64,000 nucleotides of DNA from Prauserella shujinwangii (GCF_003001955.1 NZ_PVNH01000005.1:1-64000), one strand, 5' to 3'; counted from the first letter of the stretch, positions 25,055 to 34,905 are shown. The notes: generated from the letters alone by a model not told the origin. Numbers and translations are program-made.

Positions 25055-25611
25055 CGCGGGCGCATGATGATCGCGGCCACGTGGTAGGTGCACGGCCGCG
25101 TCCCGTGGTTGGCGTAGTGCAGGGTGGCGTCACCCGCGAGGTACACGGAGTCCCCGGCCGCCAGCTCGACCGTGCGGTGCCCGTCGACGGTGAGCGTAAG
25201 CGTGCCGGAGTCGACGGCGATGAACTCGTGCGAGCCGGGCGCGTAGGCCGGGTAGGTTCCCGGAACACAACCCGGCGGCAGGGTCGAGCGGATCCACTCG
25301 AAGTTCACGCCGGGCACGACGGGGGTGAGGATCGTGCGCCGCCAGCCACCCGGCTCGTCCACCACGTCCTGCTCCGCGGCCCTGCGGACGATGATCCGCT
25401 CGCTCTCCGGTTCGGTGACGAGCGACGCGAGCGGTACGCCGAGCCCGGCCGCGATCCGGTCCAGGACCAGCACGGTGGGCGCCTTGTCACCGCGTTCCAC
25501 CGCCGACAGCATGCTCACGCTCACCTCGGAGAGCTCGGCGAGCTCCTGCAGCGTCAGCCGCCGCTCACGGCGCAGCTCCTGCACGCGGCTGCCCAGCGTC
25601 ACCAGATCCAT
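25030..25611 (-). CDS. XRE-cupin transcriptional regulator
   Basis: 193 residues. The helix-turn-helix is VQELRRERRLTLQELAELSEVSVSMLSAVERGDKAPTV (key residues span 8-45). The cupin domain covers the C-terminal half (YPAYAPGSHEFIAVDSGTL, VELAAGDSVYLAGDATLHYAN). Such regulators sense a small molecule through the cupin. TACGAT (25624-25619) is 7 nt before the ATG, so the mRNA is probably leaderless. It is divergent from the acetyltransferase with only 13 bp between the starts, so it very likely controls that gene and itself. Confidence 0.87.
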   Translation of the reverse strand: MDLVTLGSRVQELRRERRLTLQELAELSEVSVSMLSAVERGDKAPTVLVLDRIAAGLGVPLASLVTEPESERIIVRRAAEQDVVDEPGGWRRTILTPVVPGVNFEWIRSTLPPGCVPGTYPAYAPGSHEFIAVDSGTLTLTVDGHRTVELAAGDSVYLAGDATLHYANHGTRPCTYHVAAIIMRPRTARARGG

Positions 25612-25624
25612 CTACACTATCGTA
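25612..25624. promoter_or_regulatory. Abutting divergent leaderless -10 boxes with dyad
   Basis: TACACT (25613-25618, plus) and TACGAT (25624-25619, minus) touch end to end. The dyad CACTA-TCG-TAGTG spans 25615-25627, and a regulator bound there would cover both boxes. Each -10 lies 6 or 7 nt from its own start codon. Confidence 0.6.
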
Positions 25625-26158
25625 GTGACAAATTCTCCTATAGAGAAACCACCGGTGCTGCGCGCCGCCGTCCGGGAGGATCTGCACGCGGTGGCCGCGA
25701 TCTACGCGCACCACGTGGAGCACAGCGTCGCGACGTTCGACCTGGAGGCTCCCGACGTGGCGGAGTGGGATCGCCGGTTCGCCGCGATCCACGCCGCGGG
25801 ACTGCCGTTCCTGGTGGCCGAACAGGACGGAGCGGTCGCCGGGTACGCGTACTGCGTGCCGTGGAAGTCCAGGCCCGCCTACCGGTGGACCGTGGAGAAC
25901 TCGATCTACCTTGCCCCGTGGGCGGTGGGCCACGGCATCGGCGACGTACTGCTGGACGGCCTGATCGCCGGGGTGGCCGAGGTGGGCGTGCGGGAGGTGA
26001 TCGCCGTGGTCGCGGACTCCGGCGACCCCGCGTCGCGCGCCCTGCACGAGCGGCGCGGCTTCACCGAGGCGGGCCGCCTGCGCCGGGTCGGGTACAAGCA
26101 CGGGCGGTGGCTGGACACCGTCCTGCTGCAGCGGTCGCTCCGCGGGGAGGGTGACTGA
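25625..26158 (+). CDS. GNAT acetyltransferase, phosphinothricin acetyltransferase-like
   Basis: 177 residues. The Pat/Bar-type features are LRAAVREDLHAVAAIYAHHVEHSVATFD, the acetyl-CoA loop in GHGIGDVLLDGLI and ERRGFTEAGRLRRVGYKHGRWLDT. Enzymes of this type acetylate phosphinothricin, methionine sulfone or other primary amines. The GTG at 25625 follows TACACT by 6 nt; a GTG at 25655 is possible. The gene is regulated jointly with the XRE-cupin protein, whose cupin may sense the substrate. Confidence 0.85.
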   Translation: MTNSPIEKPPVLRAAVREDLHAVAAIYAHHVEHSVATFDLEAPDVAEWDRRFAAIHAAGLPFLVAEQDGAVAGYAYCVPWKSRPAYRWTVENSIYLAPWAVGHGIGDVLLDGLIAGVAEVGVREVIAVVADSGDPASRALHERRGFTEAGRLRRVGYKHGRWLDTVLLQRSLRGEGD

Positions 26159-26162
26159 CCCC

Positions 26163-27215
26163 GTGACACGCGAGCGGCCCGCCTGGAGATCCCCGCTGAC
26201 CGGCACCATCCTGTGCTCGGTGCTGCTCCTGCTCGCGATCAGCGTCTGGCTGCTGGCCGACGAACGGACCAGCCGCAGCGACGCCCTGCGCACGGGCGGC
26301 CTCGCCGGCGGAGCGGTCATCGCGCTGTACGCGCTGTGGCTGAACGACCGTCGCCGCCGGATCGAGGAGGCCAGGCACGAACTGGAGAGCAGCCGGGTCT
26401 CCGACGAGCGGTTCGCACGGTCGATCGAGCTGCTCGGGCACGACACCGACCAGGTGCGCGTGGGGGCGATGCACGCGCTCGCCGGGCTGGCGAGGAGCAG
26501 GCCGGAGTACACGCAGACCGTGCTCGACGTGCTGTGCTCGTACCTGCGCAGGCCGTTCCACCATCCCCGGTTCCAGGGCGAGCCCGACGCCACCGACCGC
26601 GAGAGCGAGCGGGAGCTGCAGGTGCGGCTCACCGCGCAGCGGCTCGTCGTCGACCTGTTGCCCCAGGCGGGCACGCCCGGAGCGCCGTCCTACGACCTGG
26701 ACCTCACCGGGGCCGCGCTGGAGTACCTCGACCTCTCCGGGCGCAGGCTGGGCACCGTCGTGCTGCGCTACACCTACCTGCACAGCAGCACGAACGTGAG
26801 CGAGTGCGAGTTCACCGGGCCGGTGTGGTTCACCTCGGCGCGCACCGGCCACGGCAGGCTGGCCGGGCGGTTCCTGTGCCGGAACGCGGTGTTCCACGAG
26901 CGGGCGTGGTTCGCCAAGGCACGGTTCACCTCGATCGCCGACTTCACCGGCACCACGTTCGCGGGCGAGACGAGCTTCCGCGGCGCCGTGTTCGCCGGCG
27001 ACGCGCTGCTCGGCGAGACCTCGTTCCCGGGAACCGCCGACCTGCGCGACGCCCGCTTCCACGGCTACCTCGACCTGCGCTGGACGCGGGGGCCCCAGGC
27101 GGTGCCGCTGGACGACACACTCGTCGAGCCGGATCGCGGCGCCGACCTCCCGGACGGCTGGACAACCGAGGAGCTGCCCGACGGCCGCACCAGGCTCACC
27201 GCCCCGGCCACGTGA
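26163..27215 (+). CDS. Pentapeptide-repeat membrane protein
   Basis: 350 residues. Two membrane segments near the N-terminus (GTILCSVLLLLAISVWLLA and GGLAGGAVIALYALWL). A charged helical region follows (FARSIELLGHDTDQVRVGAMHALAGLA, a HEAT-like repeat). The C-terminal part is a pentapeptide right-handed helix with A(N/D)LXX-like units (LDLTGAALEYLDLSGRRLG, FARFTSIADFTGTTFAGETSF). It is a common actinobacterial membrane architecture of unknown function. The start is GTG 26163, 4 nt after the GNAT stop; GTG 26151 overlaps that gene. Confidence 0.8.
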   Translation: MTRERPAWRSPLTGTILCSVLLLLAISVWLLADERTSRSDALRTGGLAGGAVIALYALWLNDRRRRIEEARHELESSRVSDERFARSIELLGHDTDQVRVGAMHALAGLARSRPEYTQTVLDVLCSYLRRPFHHPRFQGEPDATDRESERELQVRLTAQRLVVDLLPQAGTPGAPSYDLDLTGAALEYLDLSGRRLGTVVLRYTYLHSSTNVSECEFTGPVWFTSARTGHGRLAGRFLCRNAVFHERAWFAKARFTSIADFTGTTFAGETSFRGAVFAGDALLGETSFPGTADLRDARFHGYLDLRWTRGPQAVPLDDTLVEPDRGADLPDGWTTEELPDGRTRLTAPAT

Positions 27216-27220
27216 CACGC

Positions 27221-27301
27221 TCCCCAATGCCACATTCGTGGCGTTGAACGCCACCAGTGCGGCATTCGGTGCGCTCAGTGTCACCAATGCCACATTGGGG
27301 A
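27221..27301. repeat. Composite family 1 palindrome
   Basis: Three GCC(A/G)CATT-like units occur in 81 bp. TGGCGTT-G-AACGCCA forms the core (27239-27253), and TCCCCAAT at 27221 pairs with ATTGGGGA at the end. AATGCCACATT also occurs twice as a direct repeat. It lies between the convergent pentapeptide gene and purL. Confidence 0.7.
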
Positions 27302-27311
27302 GCCCGGAGGG

Positions 27312-29615
27312 TTACGCCTCGAACAGCGCGGGAAGGGCGCCCTCCCAGGCCTGCCGGAGCTCACCGAGGTCGAAGTCGGCGACGCCCTGGATCTCCAGCG
27401 ACCCGGACTCCGGGTCCACGACCCCGGCCTTGCGCCACGGAAGCCCACGGGCCGTGCACATCTCCGTGAACCGCAACTCCTCCGAGCGTGGCACGGCCAC
27501 CACCACGCGGCCCGCGGACTCGGAGAACAGCTGCACGAACGGGTCCGCGTCGGGATCGAGCAGGATCCGCGCGCCGCACTGCCCGATGAGGGCCATCTCG
27601 ACGAGCGTCTGGGCCAGCCCGCCCTCGGACACGTCGTGCGCGGCCGAGATCATGCCGTCCCGCGAACCCGCGACGAGGATCTCGGCCAGCAGCCGCTCCC
27701 GCTCCAGGTCCACCTCGGGTGGCAGCCCGCCGAGGTGGGAGTGCACCACCTGGGCCCAGGCCGAACCGCCGAACTCGGCGCGGGTCTCGCCGAGCAGCAG
27801 CAGCGTCTCGCCCGCCTCGGCACCGATGCCGGTGGGGATGCTGCGGCGCACGTCGTCGATCACGCCGAGCACGCCGACGACGGGTGTCGGGAGGATCGCG
27901 GTGTCCCCGGTCTGGTTGTAGAAGCTGACGTTGCCACCGGTGACCGGGATGCCCAGCTGGGCGCAGCCGTCGGCCAGCCCGTGCACCGCCCGCTCGAACT
28001 GCCACATCACCCCGGGATCCTTGGGGGAGCCGAAGTTCAGGCAGTTGGTCACCGCGAGCGGCATGGCCCCGCTCGTGGCGACGTTGCGGTACGCCTCGGC
28101 CAGCGCGAGCTGCGTGCCCCGGTACGGGTCGAGGAACACGTACCGGCTGTTGCAGTCGGTCGACACGGCGACCCCGCGACCGGTCGACTCGTCGATCCGG
28201 ATCACGCCGGAGTCGGACGGTTGCGCGAGCACCGTGTTGCCCCGCACGTACCGGTCGTACTGCTGAGTCACCCACTCCTTCGAGGCCAGGTTCGGCGACG
28301 AGACCAGCCGCAGCAGCGTGTCCCTCAGTTCGTCCGGAGTGGACGGACGAGGCAGCGAGTCAGGCGTGTCCGCCTGCACCGCGTCCTGGGTGACCGGCCG
28401 GGCGTACGGCCGGTCGTACACCGGTCCCTGGTGCGCCACGGTGCGGGGCGGCACGTCCACGACGGTCTCGCCGTGCCAGGTGATGACGAGGTGGTCGCCG
28501 TCGGTCACCTCGCCGATCTCGGTCGCGATGACGTCCCACTTCGCACAGACCTTCATGAAGTCGTCCACATCGGACGGTCGGACGACCGCGCACATCCGCT
28601 CCTGCGATTCGCTGGAGAGGATCTCGGCTGGGGTCATGCCCTTGGCGCGTAACGGAACCCGGTCGAGCTCGACCCGCATGCCACCGTCGCCCGCGGCGGC
28701 GAGCTCGGACGTGGCACAGGAAAGACCCGCTCCCCCGAGGTCCTGAATGCCCACCACGAGCCGCTTGCCGAACAGTTCGAGGCAGCACTCGATGAGCACC
28801 TTCTCGGTGAACGGGTCGCCGACCTGCACGCTGGGCAGCTTCTTGCGGCCGCCGGTGGTCTCGTCGCCGGAGAAGGTGTCGCTGGCGAGCACGGACACGC
28901 CACCGATGCCGTCGAGGCCCGTCCGCGCGCCGAACAGGATGATCTTGTTCCCGGTGCCCGAGGCGTGCGCGAGGTGCAGGTCCTCCTTGCGCATGGCGCC
29001 GACGCACAGGGCGTTCACCAGCGGATTGCCCGCGTAGCTCTCGTCGAACACCACCTCACCACCGACGTTGGGCAGGCCGAGGCAGTTGCCGTACCCAGCG
29101 ATGCCGGCCACCACGCCGGGGAGCACGCGGCGGGTGTCGGGCGCGTCGGCGGGGCCGAACCGCAGCGGGTCGGCGACGGCGAGCGGGCGGGCGCCCATCG
29201 CCAGGATGTCACGCACGATGCCGCCGACACCGGTCGCCGCACCCTGGTAAGGCTCCACATAGGACGGATGGTTGTGGCTCTCCACCTTGAACGTGACCGC
29301 CCAGCCGTCGCCGACGTCGACGACACCGGCGTTCTCCCCGATACCGGCCAGCATCTTGGCCCGCATCTCGTCGGTGGTGGTCTTGCCGAAGTAGGCCAGA
29401 TGCCGCTTCGACGACTTGTACGAGCAGTGCTCGCTCCACATCACCGAGTACATCGCCAGCTCGGCGTCGGTGGGCCTGCGACCGAGGATCTCGCGGATGC
29501 GCGCGTACTCGTCCTCGGCCAGCCCCAGCTCCAGGTACGGCTGGGACGCCTCGGGGGTCTCTCGTGCGTGTGCGGTGGTGTCTACGGCGGGGGTGTCCAC
29601 GTGAGGTGCTGCCAC
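27312..29615 (-). CDS. purL: Phosphoribosylformylglycinamidine synthase subunit II
   Basis: 767 residues, the small-type PurL that works with PurQ and PurS to turn FGAR into FGAM. The N-terminal part has [28 protein letters not shown]; glycine-rich loops include [12 protein letters not shown] and [12 protein letters not shown]; the C-terminal repeat has [23 protein letters not shown] 29615 is used because TATCCT (29627-29622) stands 6 nt upstream; GTG 29600 is an alternative. It is not adjacent to purQ and purS, which lie 4 kb further on in the window. Confidence 0.95.
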   Translation of the reverse strand: MAAPHVDTPAVDTTAHARETPEASQPYLELGLAEDEYARIREILGRRPTDAELAMYSVMWSEHCSYKSSKRHLAYFGKTTTDEMRAKMLAGIGENAGVVDVGDGWAVTFKVESHNHPSYVEPYQGAATGVGGIVRDILAMGARPLAVADPLRFGPADAPDTRRVLPGVVAGIAGYGNCLGLPNVGGEVVFDESYAGNPLVNALCVGAMRKEDLHLAHASGTGNKIILFGARTGLDGIGGVSVLASDTFSGDETTGGRKKLPSVQVGDPFTEKVLIECCLELFGKRLVVGIQDLGGAGLSCATSELAAAGDGGMRVELDRVPLRAKGMTPAEILSSESQERMCAVVRPSDVDDFMKVCAKWDVIATEIGEVTDGDHLVITWHGETVVDVPPRTVAHQGPVYDRPYARPVTQDAVQADTPDSLPRPSTPDELRDTLLRLVSSPNLASKEWVTQQYDRYVRGNTVLAQPSDSGVIRIDESTGRGVAVSTDCNSRYVFLDPYRGTQLALAEAYRNVATSGAMPLAVTNCLNFGSPKDPGVMWQFERAVHGLADGCAQLGIPVTGGNVSFYNQTGDTAILPTPVVGVLGVIDDVRRSIPTGIGAEAGETLLLLGETRAEFGGSAWAQVVHSHLGGLPPEVDLERERLLAEILVAGSRDGMISAAHDVSEGGLAQTLVEMALIGQCGARILLDPDADPFVQLFSESAGRVVVAVPRSEELRFTEMCTARGLPWRKAGVVDPESGSLEIQGVADFDLGELRQAWEGALPALFEA

Positions 29616-29689
29616 CCTTCCAGGATAGAGGGCGCTGACCGGGGAAAATCGGTCGCCATCGCCGACCCTCGCTCGTAACGTCGTCGGAC

Positions 29690-31321
29690 GTGTCCGCACG
29701 GCCGTATCCGGCTCCCGACGTGCGGGTGCCCGACCGGCCGACCCCGGTGGGCTACCTGCTCGCGCTGCTGCGCACCCGCCCCTGGCTCGCCGCGGGGGCG
29801 GCGCTGGCCGGTGCCCTCTGGCTCACGCCGGGCGCCCTGCTCCCGCTCGTGGTCGGCGAGGCGGTGGACGCCGGGATCGCCCGCGGCGACACCGGCGCGC
29901 TGCTCGGCCTTGCCGGCGCGATCCTGGCGATCGGCCTGGTCCAGGCGGTGTTCGGCGCCACGCTGGGGTTCCTCGCGCACGGCCTGTGGATGCACGGTGC
30001 CTCCGCCACCCAGCGGCTGGTGACCCGGCACGTCGCCCGGCTCGGGGCGGCGGCGCGCGAGCGCGTGACCACGGGCGAGGTGATGGCCGTCTCGTCGGCG
30101 GACATCAACAAGGTGGGCAACGTGCTGGAGGTGATCGGCAGGCTCACCGGCGCGATCGTGGCGTTCCTCACGGTCGGCATCGTGCTGGTCGGCTACTCGC
30201 CGTTGCTGGGCGCGGTGTCGCTCGTCGGCGTTCCGCTCGCGGTGCTGGGCATCGGCCCGCTCATCGCCCCGCTGCAGCGGCGGCAGGCCGCCCAGCGCGA
30301 GGACCTGGCGGCCCTGAACGCGCTGGGTTCCGACATCGTGTCCGGGCTGCGTGTCCTGCGCGGGGTCGGCGGCGAGCGGCAGTTCCTCGACCGCTATCGG
30401 GCGGCCAACGAGCGCGTCCGCCGCGCCGGGATCGGGGTCGCCAGAAGCGAGTCGTGGCTGGTCGCCGCGGAGGTGCTGCTACCGGGCCTGGTCACGGTGG
30501 TGATCACGTGGCTCGGCGCGCGGCTCGCGCTGGCCGGGACCATCAGCGTCGGCGAGCTGGTGGCGTTCTACGGCGCCTCGGCCTTCCTGGTGATCCCGGT
30601 GAGCACCGCGACGGAGAGCGCGGGGGTGTGGACCTCGGCGCTGGTCGCCGCCCGCAGGGCGAGCCGGATCCTCACCCTGCGGCCGGTGCTGGCCGAGCCG
30701 GAGGTCCCGCTGTCCTTGCCCGAGGGACCGCTGGAGCTGCACGACAGCGAGACCGGGTTCACCGCGGTCGCGGGCAAGCTCGTGGTGGTCGACGCCGGAG
30801 CCGCGGCCGAACCGCTCGCGATGCGGCTGGCCCGGTTCACCGACACCGCGCCGGGGCAGCGGGTGCTGGTCTCCGGCGTCCCCGCCGACCGGGTGGCGCT
30901 GGCGGAGCTGCGCGCGCGGATCGTGTACGCCCACAACCAGGACCTGTGGTTCTCCGGGGTCCTCGGCGACGAGGTCGCCCCGGCACCGGTGCGCGGCGTG
31001 CCGGTCGCGGACGCGTTGTGGGCCGCCGACGCCGCGGACATCGTCGACGCGCTGCCCGCCGGGCTCGACGAGCTCATCGGGGAACGCGGTCGCGAGGTCT
31101 CCGGCGGGCAGCGGCAACGGCTCAACCTGGCCCGCGCGCTGGCCGTGGACGCCGACGTGCTCCTGCTCGACGAGCCCACCTCCGCGGTCGACGCGCACAC
31201 CGAGGCACGGATCACCGAGCGCGTGGCCGCGCTGCGGAGGGGAAGGACGACCGTGGTGTTCAGCCAGAGCCCGCTGTGGGCGGCGGTGGCCGACGAGGTG
31301 GTGCGCGCGCCGTGCAACTGA
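29690..31321 (+). CDS. ABC exporter subunit A, Walker A lost
   Basis: 543 residues: a six-span exporter membrane domain (residues 25-310) fused to an ATPase domain. The signature [15 protein letters not shown] (about 470) and Walker [15 protein letters not shown] (about 490) are intact. At the Walker A position (about residues 363-376) the sequence is [16 protein letters not shown], with no G-x-x-x-x-G-K-S/T, so this half cannot bind the ATP phosphates normally. GTG start; TAACGT lies 8 nt upstream. The stop overlaps the partner by 10 nt, so the two are coupled and probably make a heterodimer. Confidence 0.88.
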   Translation: MSARPYPAPDVRVPDRPTPVGYLLALLRTRPWLAAGAALAGALWLTPGALLPLVVGEAVDAGIARGDTGALLGLAGAILAIGLVQAVFGATLGFLAHGLWMHGASATQRLVTRHVARLGAAARERVTTGEVMAVSSADINKVGNVLEVIGRLTGAIVAFLTVGIVLVGYSPLLGAVSLVGVPLAVLGIGPLIAPLQRRQAAQREDLAALNALGSDIVSGLRVLRGVGGERQFLDRYRAANERVRRAGIGVARSESWLVAAEVLLPGLVTVVITWLGARLALAGTISVGELVAFYGASAFLVIPVSTATESAGVWTSALVAARRASRILTLRPVLAEPEVPLSLPEGPLELHDSETGFTAVAGKLVVVDAGAAAEPLAMRLARFTDTAPGQRVLVSGVPADRVALAELRARIVYAHNQDLWFSGVLGDEVAPAPVRGVPVADALWAADAADIVDALPAGLDELIGERGREVSGGQRQRLNLARALAVDADVLLLDEPTSAVDAHTEARITERVAALRRGRTTVVFSQSPLWAAVADEVVRAPCN

Positions 31322-33051
31322 GACTTCCGCTCGCGACGCGGTGGGACGTCCGCGCGTGGGCCCGCACCACCTGGCACGCGAACCGGCGGGACTTCCTGCT
31401 GGTGACGGGCCTGTTCGGCCTCGCGGCCGGCGCGGGCCTCGCCGGGCCGCAGCTGCTCGGGCACCTGGTCGACGAGGTGGCAACGGGCTCGGGCACGGTC
31501 GGTGTCGACGTGCTCGCGCTGTCGTTCGGCGCCATCCTGCTGGTCCAGGCGTCGCTCAAGCGGGCGGCGCGGGTGCGGGCGGGTCTGCTCGGCGAGCGGG
31601 TGCTCGCCCGCGCCAGGGAGGACTTCGTCACGGCCGCACTGCGGCTGCCGCTCGGCACGGTGGAGGCCGCGGGCACGGGTGACCTGCTGACCAGAGCGAC
31701 GTCCGATGTGCAGCGGGTGGACCTCGCCGTGCGGCGCGCGGCACCGGAGATGCTGATCGCCGCGACCACGGTCGTGCTGACCGTGGTCGCGATGGTGCTC
31801 ACCTCGCCGGTGCTCGCGCTGGCGCTGCTGGCGGCGCTGCCGGTGCTGGTGCCGACCCGCTGGTACTGGCGCCGCTCGCCCGCGACCATCGAGCGGATGC
31901 TGGAGCGGTGGTCCGGGGTGCAGTCGGCGACGCACGAGACGGCCGAGGGCGCCCGGACCGCCGAGGCACTGGGGCTGACCGGCCGCCGGATCGCCAGGGG
32001 CGAGCAGGAGCTGCAGTCCGCCCTGGGCGGGGAGCGGGAGCTGCGCGGACTCCAGGCGCGCTGGGTCCCGTGGCTGGAGCTGTCGCACGCGCTGCCGGTC
32101 GCGGTGCTGGTGCTGCTCGGCGGGTTCTGCTACACGCGGGGCTGGGTCGAGCTGGGCACGATCACCACGATGGTGCTGTACGTGCAGGCGCTGGCGGCGC
32201 CGCTGGACGAGCTGCTGTGGTGGGTGGAGGACCTGGCCGTGGCGGGCACGGCGCTGCGGCGGGTGCTGGGCGTGCGCACCCCCGCGGTGCCGCGCCCGCC
32301 CGTGCCCGCGCCGCGTGACCAGGACATCGAGGTGCGCGATGTCCGCTACGGGTACACGGCGGGCCGGGAGGTGCTGCACGGCATCGACCTGCGCATCCCC
32401 CGCGGGGAGCGGCTGGCCGTCGTGGGCCCTTCCGGTGCGGGCAAGTCGACCCTGGGCAGGCTGCTGGCCGGGATCGCGGCACCGGACGCCGGGTCGGTGA
32501 CCATCGGCGGGGCGGAGGTCTCGGCGCTGCCGGACGACGTGCTCCGGGGCGAGGTGCTGCTGCTCACGCAGGAACAGCACGTGTTCGCCGGGACGTTGCG
32601 GGAGAACCTGACCCTGCCCGCGCGGCCGGGCGGCGGCGACTACTCCGACCGGGAGCTGCTGGACGCGCTCGCCGCGGTGGGCGCGCGGGACTGGGCCGCG
32701 GCGCTGCCGGAAGGCCTGGACACCCGGCTGGCCGCGGGTGAGCACGCCGTGCCCGCGGCGGTGGCGCAGCAGCTCGCACTGGCCAGGGTGGTGCTCGCCG
32801 ACCCGCACACGCTGGTGCTCGACGAGGCGACGTCGCTGCTGGACGTGACGTCGGCGCGGGACCTGGAGCGGACGCTGGCCAGGGTGCTCGCCGGGCGGAC
32901 GGTGGTCGCGATCGCGCACCGGCTGCACACGGCGGCGAGCGCCGACCGGGTGGCGGTCCTGGAGGACGGGCGGATCACCGAGCTCGGCAGCCACGCGGAG
33001 CTGCTGGCCAGGGACGGTCCCTACGCGGCACTCGTACGGGCCAGTTCGTGA
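31312..33051 (+). CDS. ABC exporter subunit B, signature motif lost
   Basis: 579 residues: exporter membrane domain, then an ATPase domain with an intact Walker [10 protein letters not shown] (residues 372-380), Q-loop [16 protein letters not shown], Walker [14 protein letters not shown] (about 500) and H-loop AIAHRLH (about 534). Where the LSGGQ signature should be, it has [16 protein letters not shown] (about 478). It is thus the mirror image of subunit A. Substrate unknown: a peptide, lipid or drug exporter is likely. The GTG at 31312 lies inside the end of the first gene. Confidence 0.88.
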   Translation: MQLRLPLATRWDVRAWARTTWHANRRDFLLVTGLFGLAAGAGLAGPQLLGHLVDEVATGSGTVGVDVLALSFGAILLVQASLKRAARVRAGLLGERVLARAREDFVTAALRLPLGTVEAAGTGDLLTRATSDVQRVDLAVRRAAPEMLIAATTVVLTVVAMVLTSPVLALALLAALPVLVPTRWYWRRSPATIERMLERWSGVQSATHETAEGARTAEALGLTGRRIARGEQELQSALGGERELRGLQARWVPWLELSHALPVAVLVLLGGFCYTRGWVELGTITTMVLYVQALAAPLDELLWWVEDLAVAGTALRRVLGVRTPAVPRPPVPAPRDQDIEVRDVRYGYTAGREVLHGIDLRIPRGERLAVVGPSGAGKSTLGRLLAGIAAPDAGSVTIGGAEVSALPDDVLRGEVLLLTQEQHVFAGTLRENLTLPARPGGGDYSDRELLDALAAVGARDWAAALPEGLDTRLAAGEHAVPAAVAQQLALARVVLADPHTLVLDEATSLLDVTSARDLERTLARVLAGRTVVAIAHRLHTAASADRVAVLEDGRITELGSHAELLARDGPYAALVRASS

Positions 33052-33080
33052 GCGGACGACCGAGTCCACCGGAGCAGCGA

Positions 33081-33100
33081 TGTGTGTATACTGTGTGTAT
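33081..33100 (+). promoter_or_regulatory. Toxin-antitoxin promoter with direct repeat
   Basis: TGTGTGTAT occurs twice (33081-33089 and 33092-33100) on either side of the -10 box TATACT (33087-33092). The antitoxin ATG at 33099 is 6 nt after the -10. A ribbon-helix-helix antitoxin binding here would repress its own promoter. Confidence 0.6.
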
Positions 33101-33329
33101 GGCCAGGTTGAACGTGTACCTCCCGGATGAGCTCGCCGAACGGGCGAAGTCGGCTGAGCTGAACGTCTCCGCGCTGGCGCAGGCTGCCATCGCGGACGCC
33201 TTGCAGCGGAGGGCGACGGATGCCTGGCTCGCCGCACTCCCGGAACCGCGCGGCACTGTCTCGCACCGGGCAGCACTGGACGCGCTCGACGAGGCCAGGG
33301 ACGAGTGCGCCGGGGAGTCGGGTGCCTGA
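33099..33329 (+). CDS. VapB-like ribbon-helix-helix antitoxin
   Basis: 76 residues. The N-terminal ribbon-helix-helix is MARLNVYLPDELAERAKSAE followed by LNVSALAQAAIADALQRRA. The C-terminal half is acidic and probably wraps the toxin. It overlaps the toxin gene by 8 nt. A leaderless transcript is likely because TATACT lies 6 nt before the ATG. Confidence 0.8.
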   Translation: MARLNVYLPDELAERAKSAELNVSALAQAAIADALQRRATDAWLAALPEPRGTVSHRAALDALDEARDECAGESGA

Positions 33330-33735
33330 CCGTACCGGCGAACTCGTGGTGGTCGACGCCTCGACGATGGTGGACATGCTCGCGGGCACCCACCACGCCG
33401 CGCCGGCCAGGACCCGGTTGGCCGGAACCGTGATGCACGCACCGGCGCACCTGGACGCGGAAGTGCTGTCCGCACTGGGACGGCTGCACCGCGCGGGTGA
33501 ACTGAGCACTGCTGACGTCGAAGGCGGGCTGGGCGCACTGACGGCCGCACCCCTCACCCGGCACGCGGTCATCGAACTCGCGCCGGGAGCCTGGGCACGC
33601 CGGGCGGACCTGCGGCTGGCCGATGCGCTCTACGTCGAACTCGCGGCCCGGCTGCACGCGCCGCTGCTGACCACCGACCACCGTCTGGCCCGCGCCTGCG
33701 CGCACGCCGAGAGCATCACACTCCCGGAGCAGTGA
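33322..33735 (+). CDS. VapC-like PIN-domain ribonuclease toxin
   Basis: 137 residues with the PIN-domain acidic quartet: Asp in VVVDASTMVDML, Glu in HLDAEVLSALGRL, Asp in RLADALYVELAARL and Asp in LLTTDHRLARAC. Such toxins cut tRNA or rRNA when free of VapB. GTG 33322 gives an 8-nt overlap with the antitoxin, typical of the pair. A perfect palindrome begins right after the stop. Confidence 0.82.
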   Translation: MPDRTGELVVVDASTMVDMLAGTHHAAPARTRLAGTVMHAPAHLDAEVLSALGRLHRAGELSTADVEGGLGALTAAPLTRHAVIELAPGAWARRADLRLADALYVELAARLHAPLLTTDHRLARACAHAESITLPEQ

Positions 33736-33783
33736 CCTCGTGAGTGGGGAACGTGGTTCTCACCACGTTCCCCACTCACGAGG
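33736..33783. repeat. Family 2 palindrome, vapC/purQ junction
   Basis: Arms 33736-33756 and 33763-33783 are perfect 21-bp complements with a TTCTCA loop: CCTCGTGAGTGGGGAACGTGG. The stop codon of purQ (33776-33778) is inside the right arm. It acts as a bidirectional terminator candidate. Confidence 0.85.
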
Positions 33784-34462
33784 CGATGGCGGCCGTGAGC
33801 GCGTCGAGGGCGGAGTAGAACATGCCGAGGCCGTCGTCGGAAGGGCCGGTGAGGGCGTCGATCGCGTGCTCCGGATGCGGCATCAGCCCGACGACCCGGC
33901 CGTTCGGGCTGCAGATGCCCGCGATGTCGTTGCGCGAGCCGTTGGGGTTGCCGCCCACGTAGCGGACGACGACGCGCCCCTCGCCCTCCAGCGTGTCCAG
34001 CGTGGGCTGGTCGGCCATGTAGCCGCCCTCGCCGGACTTGAGCGGGATCAGGATCTCCGCGCCCGCGTCGTAGCGGGTGGTCCACGCGGTGGTGTTGTTC
34101 TCCACGCGCAGCCACTGGTCGCGGCACACGAAGTGCAGCTTGTCGTTGCGCACGAGCGCACCCGGCAGCAGCCCGGCCTCGCAGAGGATCTGGAAGCCGT
34201 TGCAGATGCCGAGCACCGGCATGCCCTTGCCCGCGGCCTCCAGCACGGGGGTCATCACGGGGGCGAACCGGGCGATCGCGCCGCAGCGCAGGTAGTCGCC
34301 GTAGGAGAAGCCACCGGGCACGATCACGGCGTCGACGCCCTTGAGGTCGGCGTCGGCGTGCCAGAGGTCCACCGGCTCGGCCCCCGAGTAACGCACCGCG
34401 CGGGCGGCGTCGACGTCGTCGAGCGTGCCGGGGAAGGTGATGACCCCGATCCGGGCGGTCAC
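33776..34462 (-). CDS. purQ: FGAM synthase glutaminase subunit
   Basis: 228 residues, class I glutamine amidotransferase. Motifs: [38 protein letters not shown], nucleophile Cys in [19 protein letters not shown], and the His-x-Glu pair in [11 protein letters not shown]. It supplies ammonia to PurL. The GTG at 34462 overlaps the stop of purS by 4 nt. The stop lies within the palindrome downstream. Confidence 0.95.
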   Translation of the reverse strand: MTARIGVITFPGTLDDVDAARAVRYSGAEPVDLWHADADLKGVDAVIVPGGFSYGDYLRCGAIARFAPVMTPVLEAAGKGMPVLGICNGFQILCEAGLLPGALVRNDKLHFVCRDQWLRVENNTTAWTTRYDAGAEILIPLKSGEGGYMADQPTLDTLEGEGRVVVRYVGGNPNGSRNDIAGICSPNGRVVGLMPHPEHAIDALTGPSDDGLGMFYSALDALTAAIAS

Positions 34463-34698
34463 TGCTCGATCCTCCGCACGGTCCAGTCCTCGATGACCGG
34501 GTTGGCCAGCAGGCCCTCCGCGATCTTGGCGAGCGTCTCGTCGTCGACGGAGTCGTCGACCTCCAGCTCGAAGTGCTTGCCCTGACGCACCTCGCGGATG
34601 CCCTGGAAACCGAGGCGCGGGAGCGCGCCGGCGACGGCTTGGCCTTGGGGGTCGAGGATCTCGGGCTTGGGCATGACGTCGACGACTACTCGGGCCAC
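34459..34698 (-). CDS. purS: FGAM synthase PurS subunit
   Basis: 79 residues, the standard size. [20 protein letters not shown] opens the protein and [13 protein letters not shown] and [10 protein letters not shown] complete the family pattern. GTG 34698 fits the family N-terminus and has GAGGGAG 9 nt upstream; an in-frame ATG at 34716 would give a longer form and lacks a ribosome site. TATCCT at 34745-34740 is a possible -10. It overlaps purQ by 4 nt. Confidence 0.92.
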   Translation of the reverse strand: MARVVVDVMPKPEILDPQGQAVAGALPRLGFQGIREVRQGKHFELEVDDSVDDETLAKIAEGLLANPVIEDWTVRRIEQ

Positions 34699-34747
34699 GA
34701 CTGGCTGCTCCCTCATTTGTGCAGGTCGATGCCCTCTCAGGATACTC

Positions 34748-34786
34748 GTAGGGGCCGAGGAGCCCCCGACACCCCTCGGCCCCTAC
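34748..34786 (-). other. Perfect hairpin upstream of purS
   Basis: GTAGGGGCCGAGG (34748-34760) pairs perfectly over 13 bp with CCTCGGCCCCTAC (34774-34786). It lies beside the probable purS -10 box, so it may occlude the promoter, end upstream transcription or form a leader. Confidence 0.55.
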
Positions 34787-34905
34787 GTCGACTTCACAGG
34801 GTTCGTACAGCCGGAGGACGTCCTGCTGTTCCCGCACGTTGCGCGCCGACGGAACGATTCGCCGGATCGGCCCAGTGTGGATCAATGGTGATCACCCTCA
34901 GCAAT

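Noticed and set aside
29986-31311. A giant fused ORF across both ABC subunits
   Set aside because: The first 1.3 kb in that frame is a shadow of subunit A. The real second gene starts at GTG 31312.
29690-31321. Frameshift explaining the missing Walker A
   Set aside because: The frame is intact with normal codon use on both sides and through the site, so the loss is by substitution.
30568-33705. A 1045-residue minus-strand ORF
   Set aside because: It is antisense to the exporter and toxin genes, with low-complexity composition typical of high-GC shadow frames.
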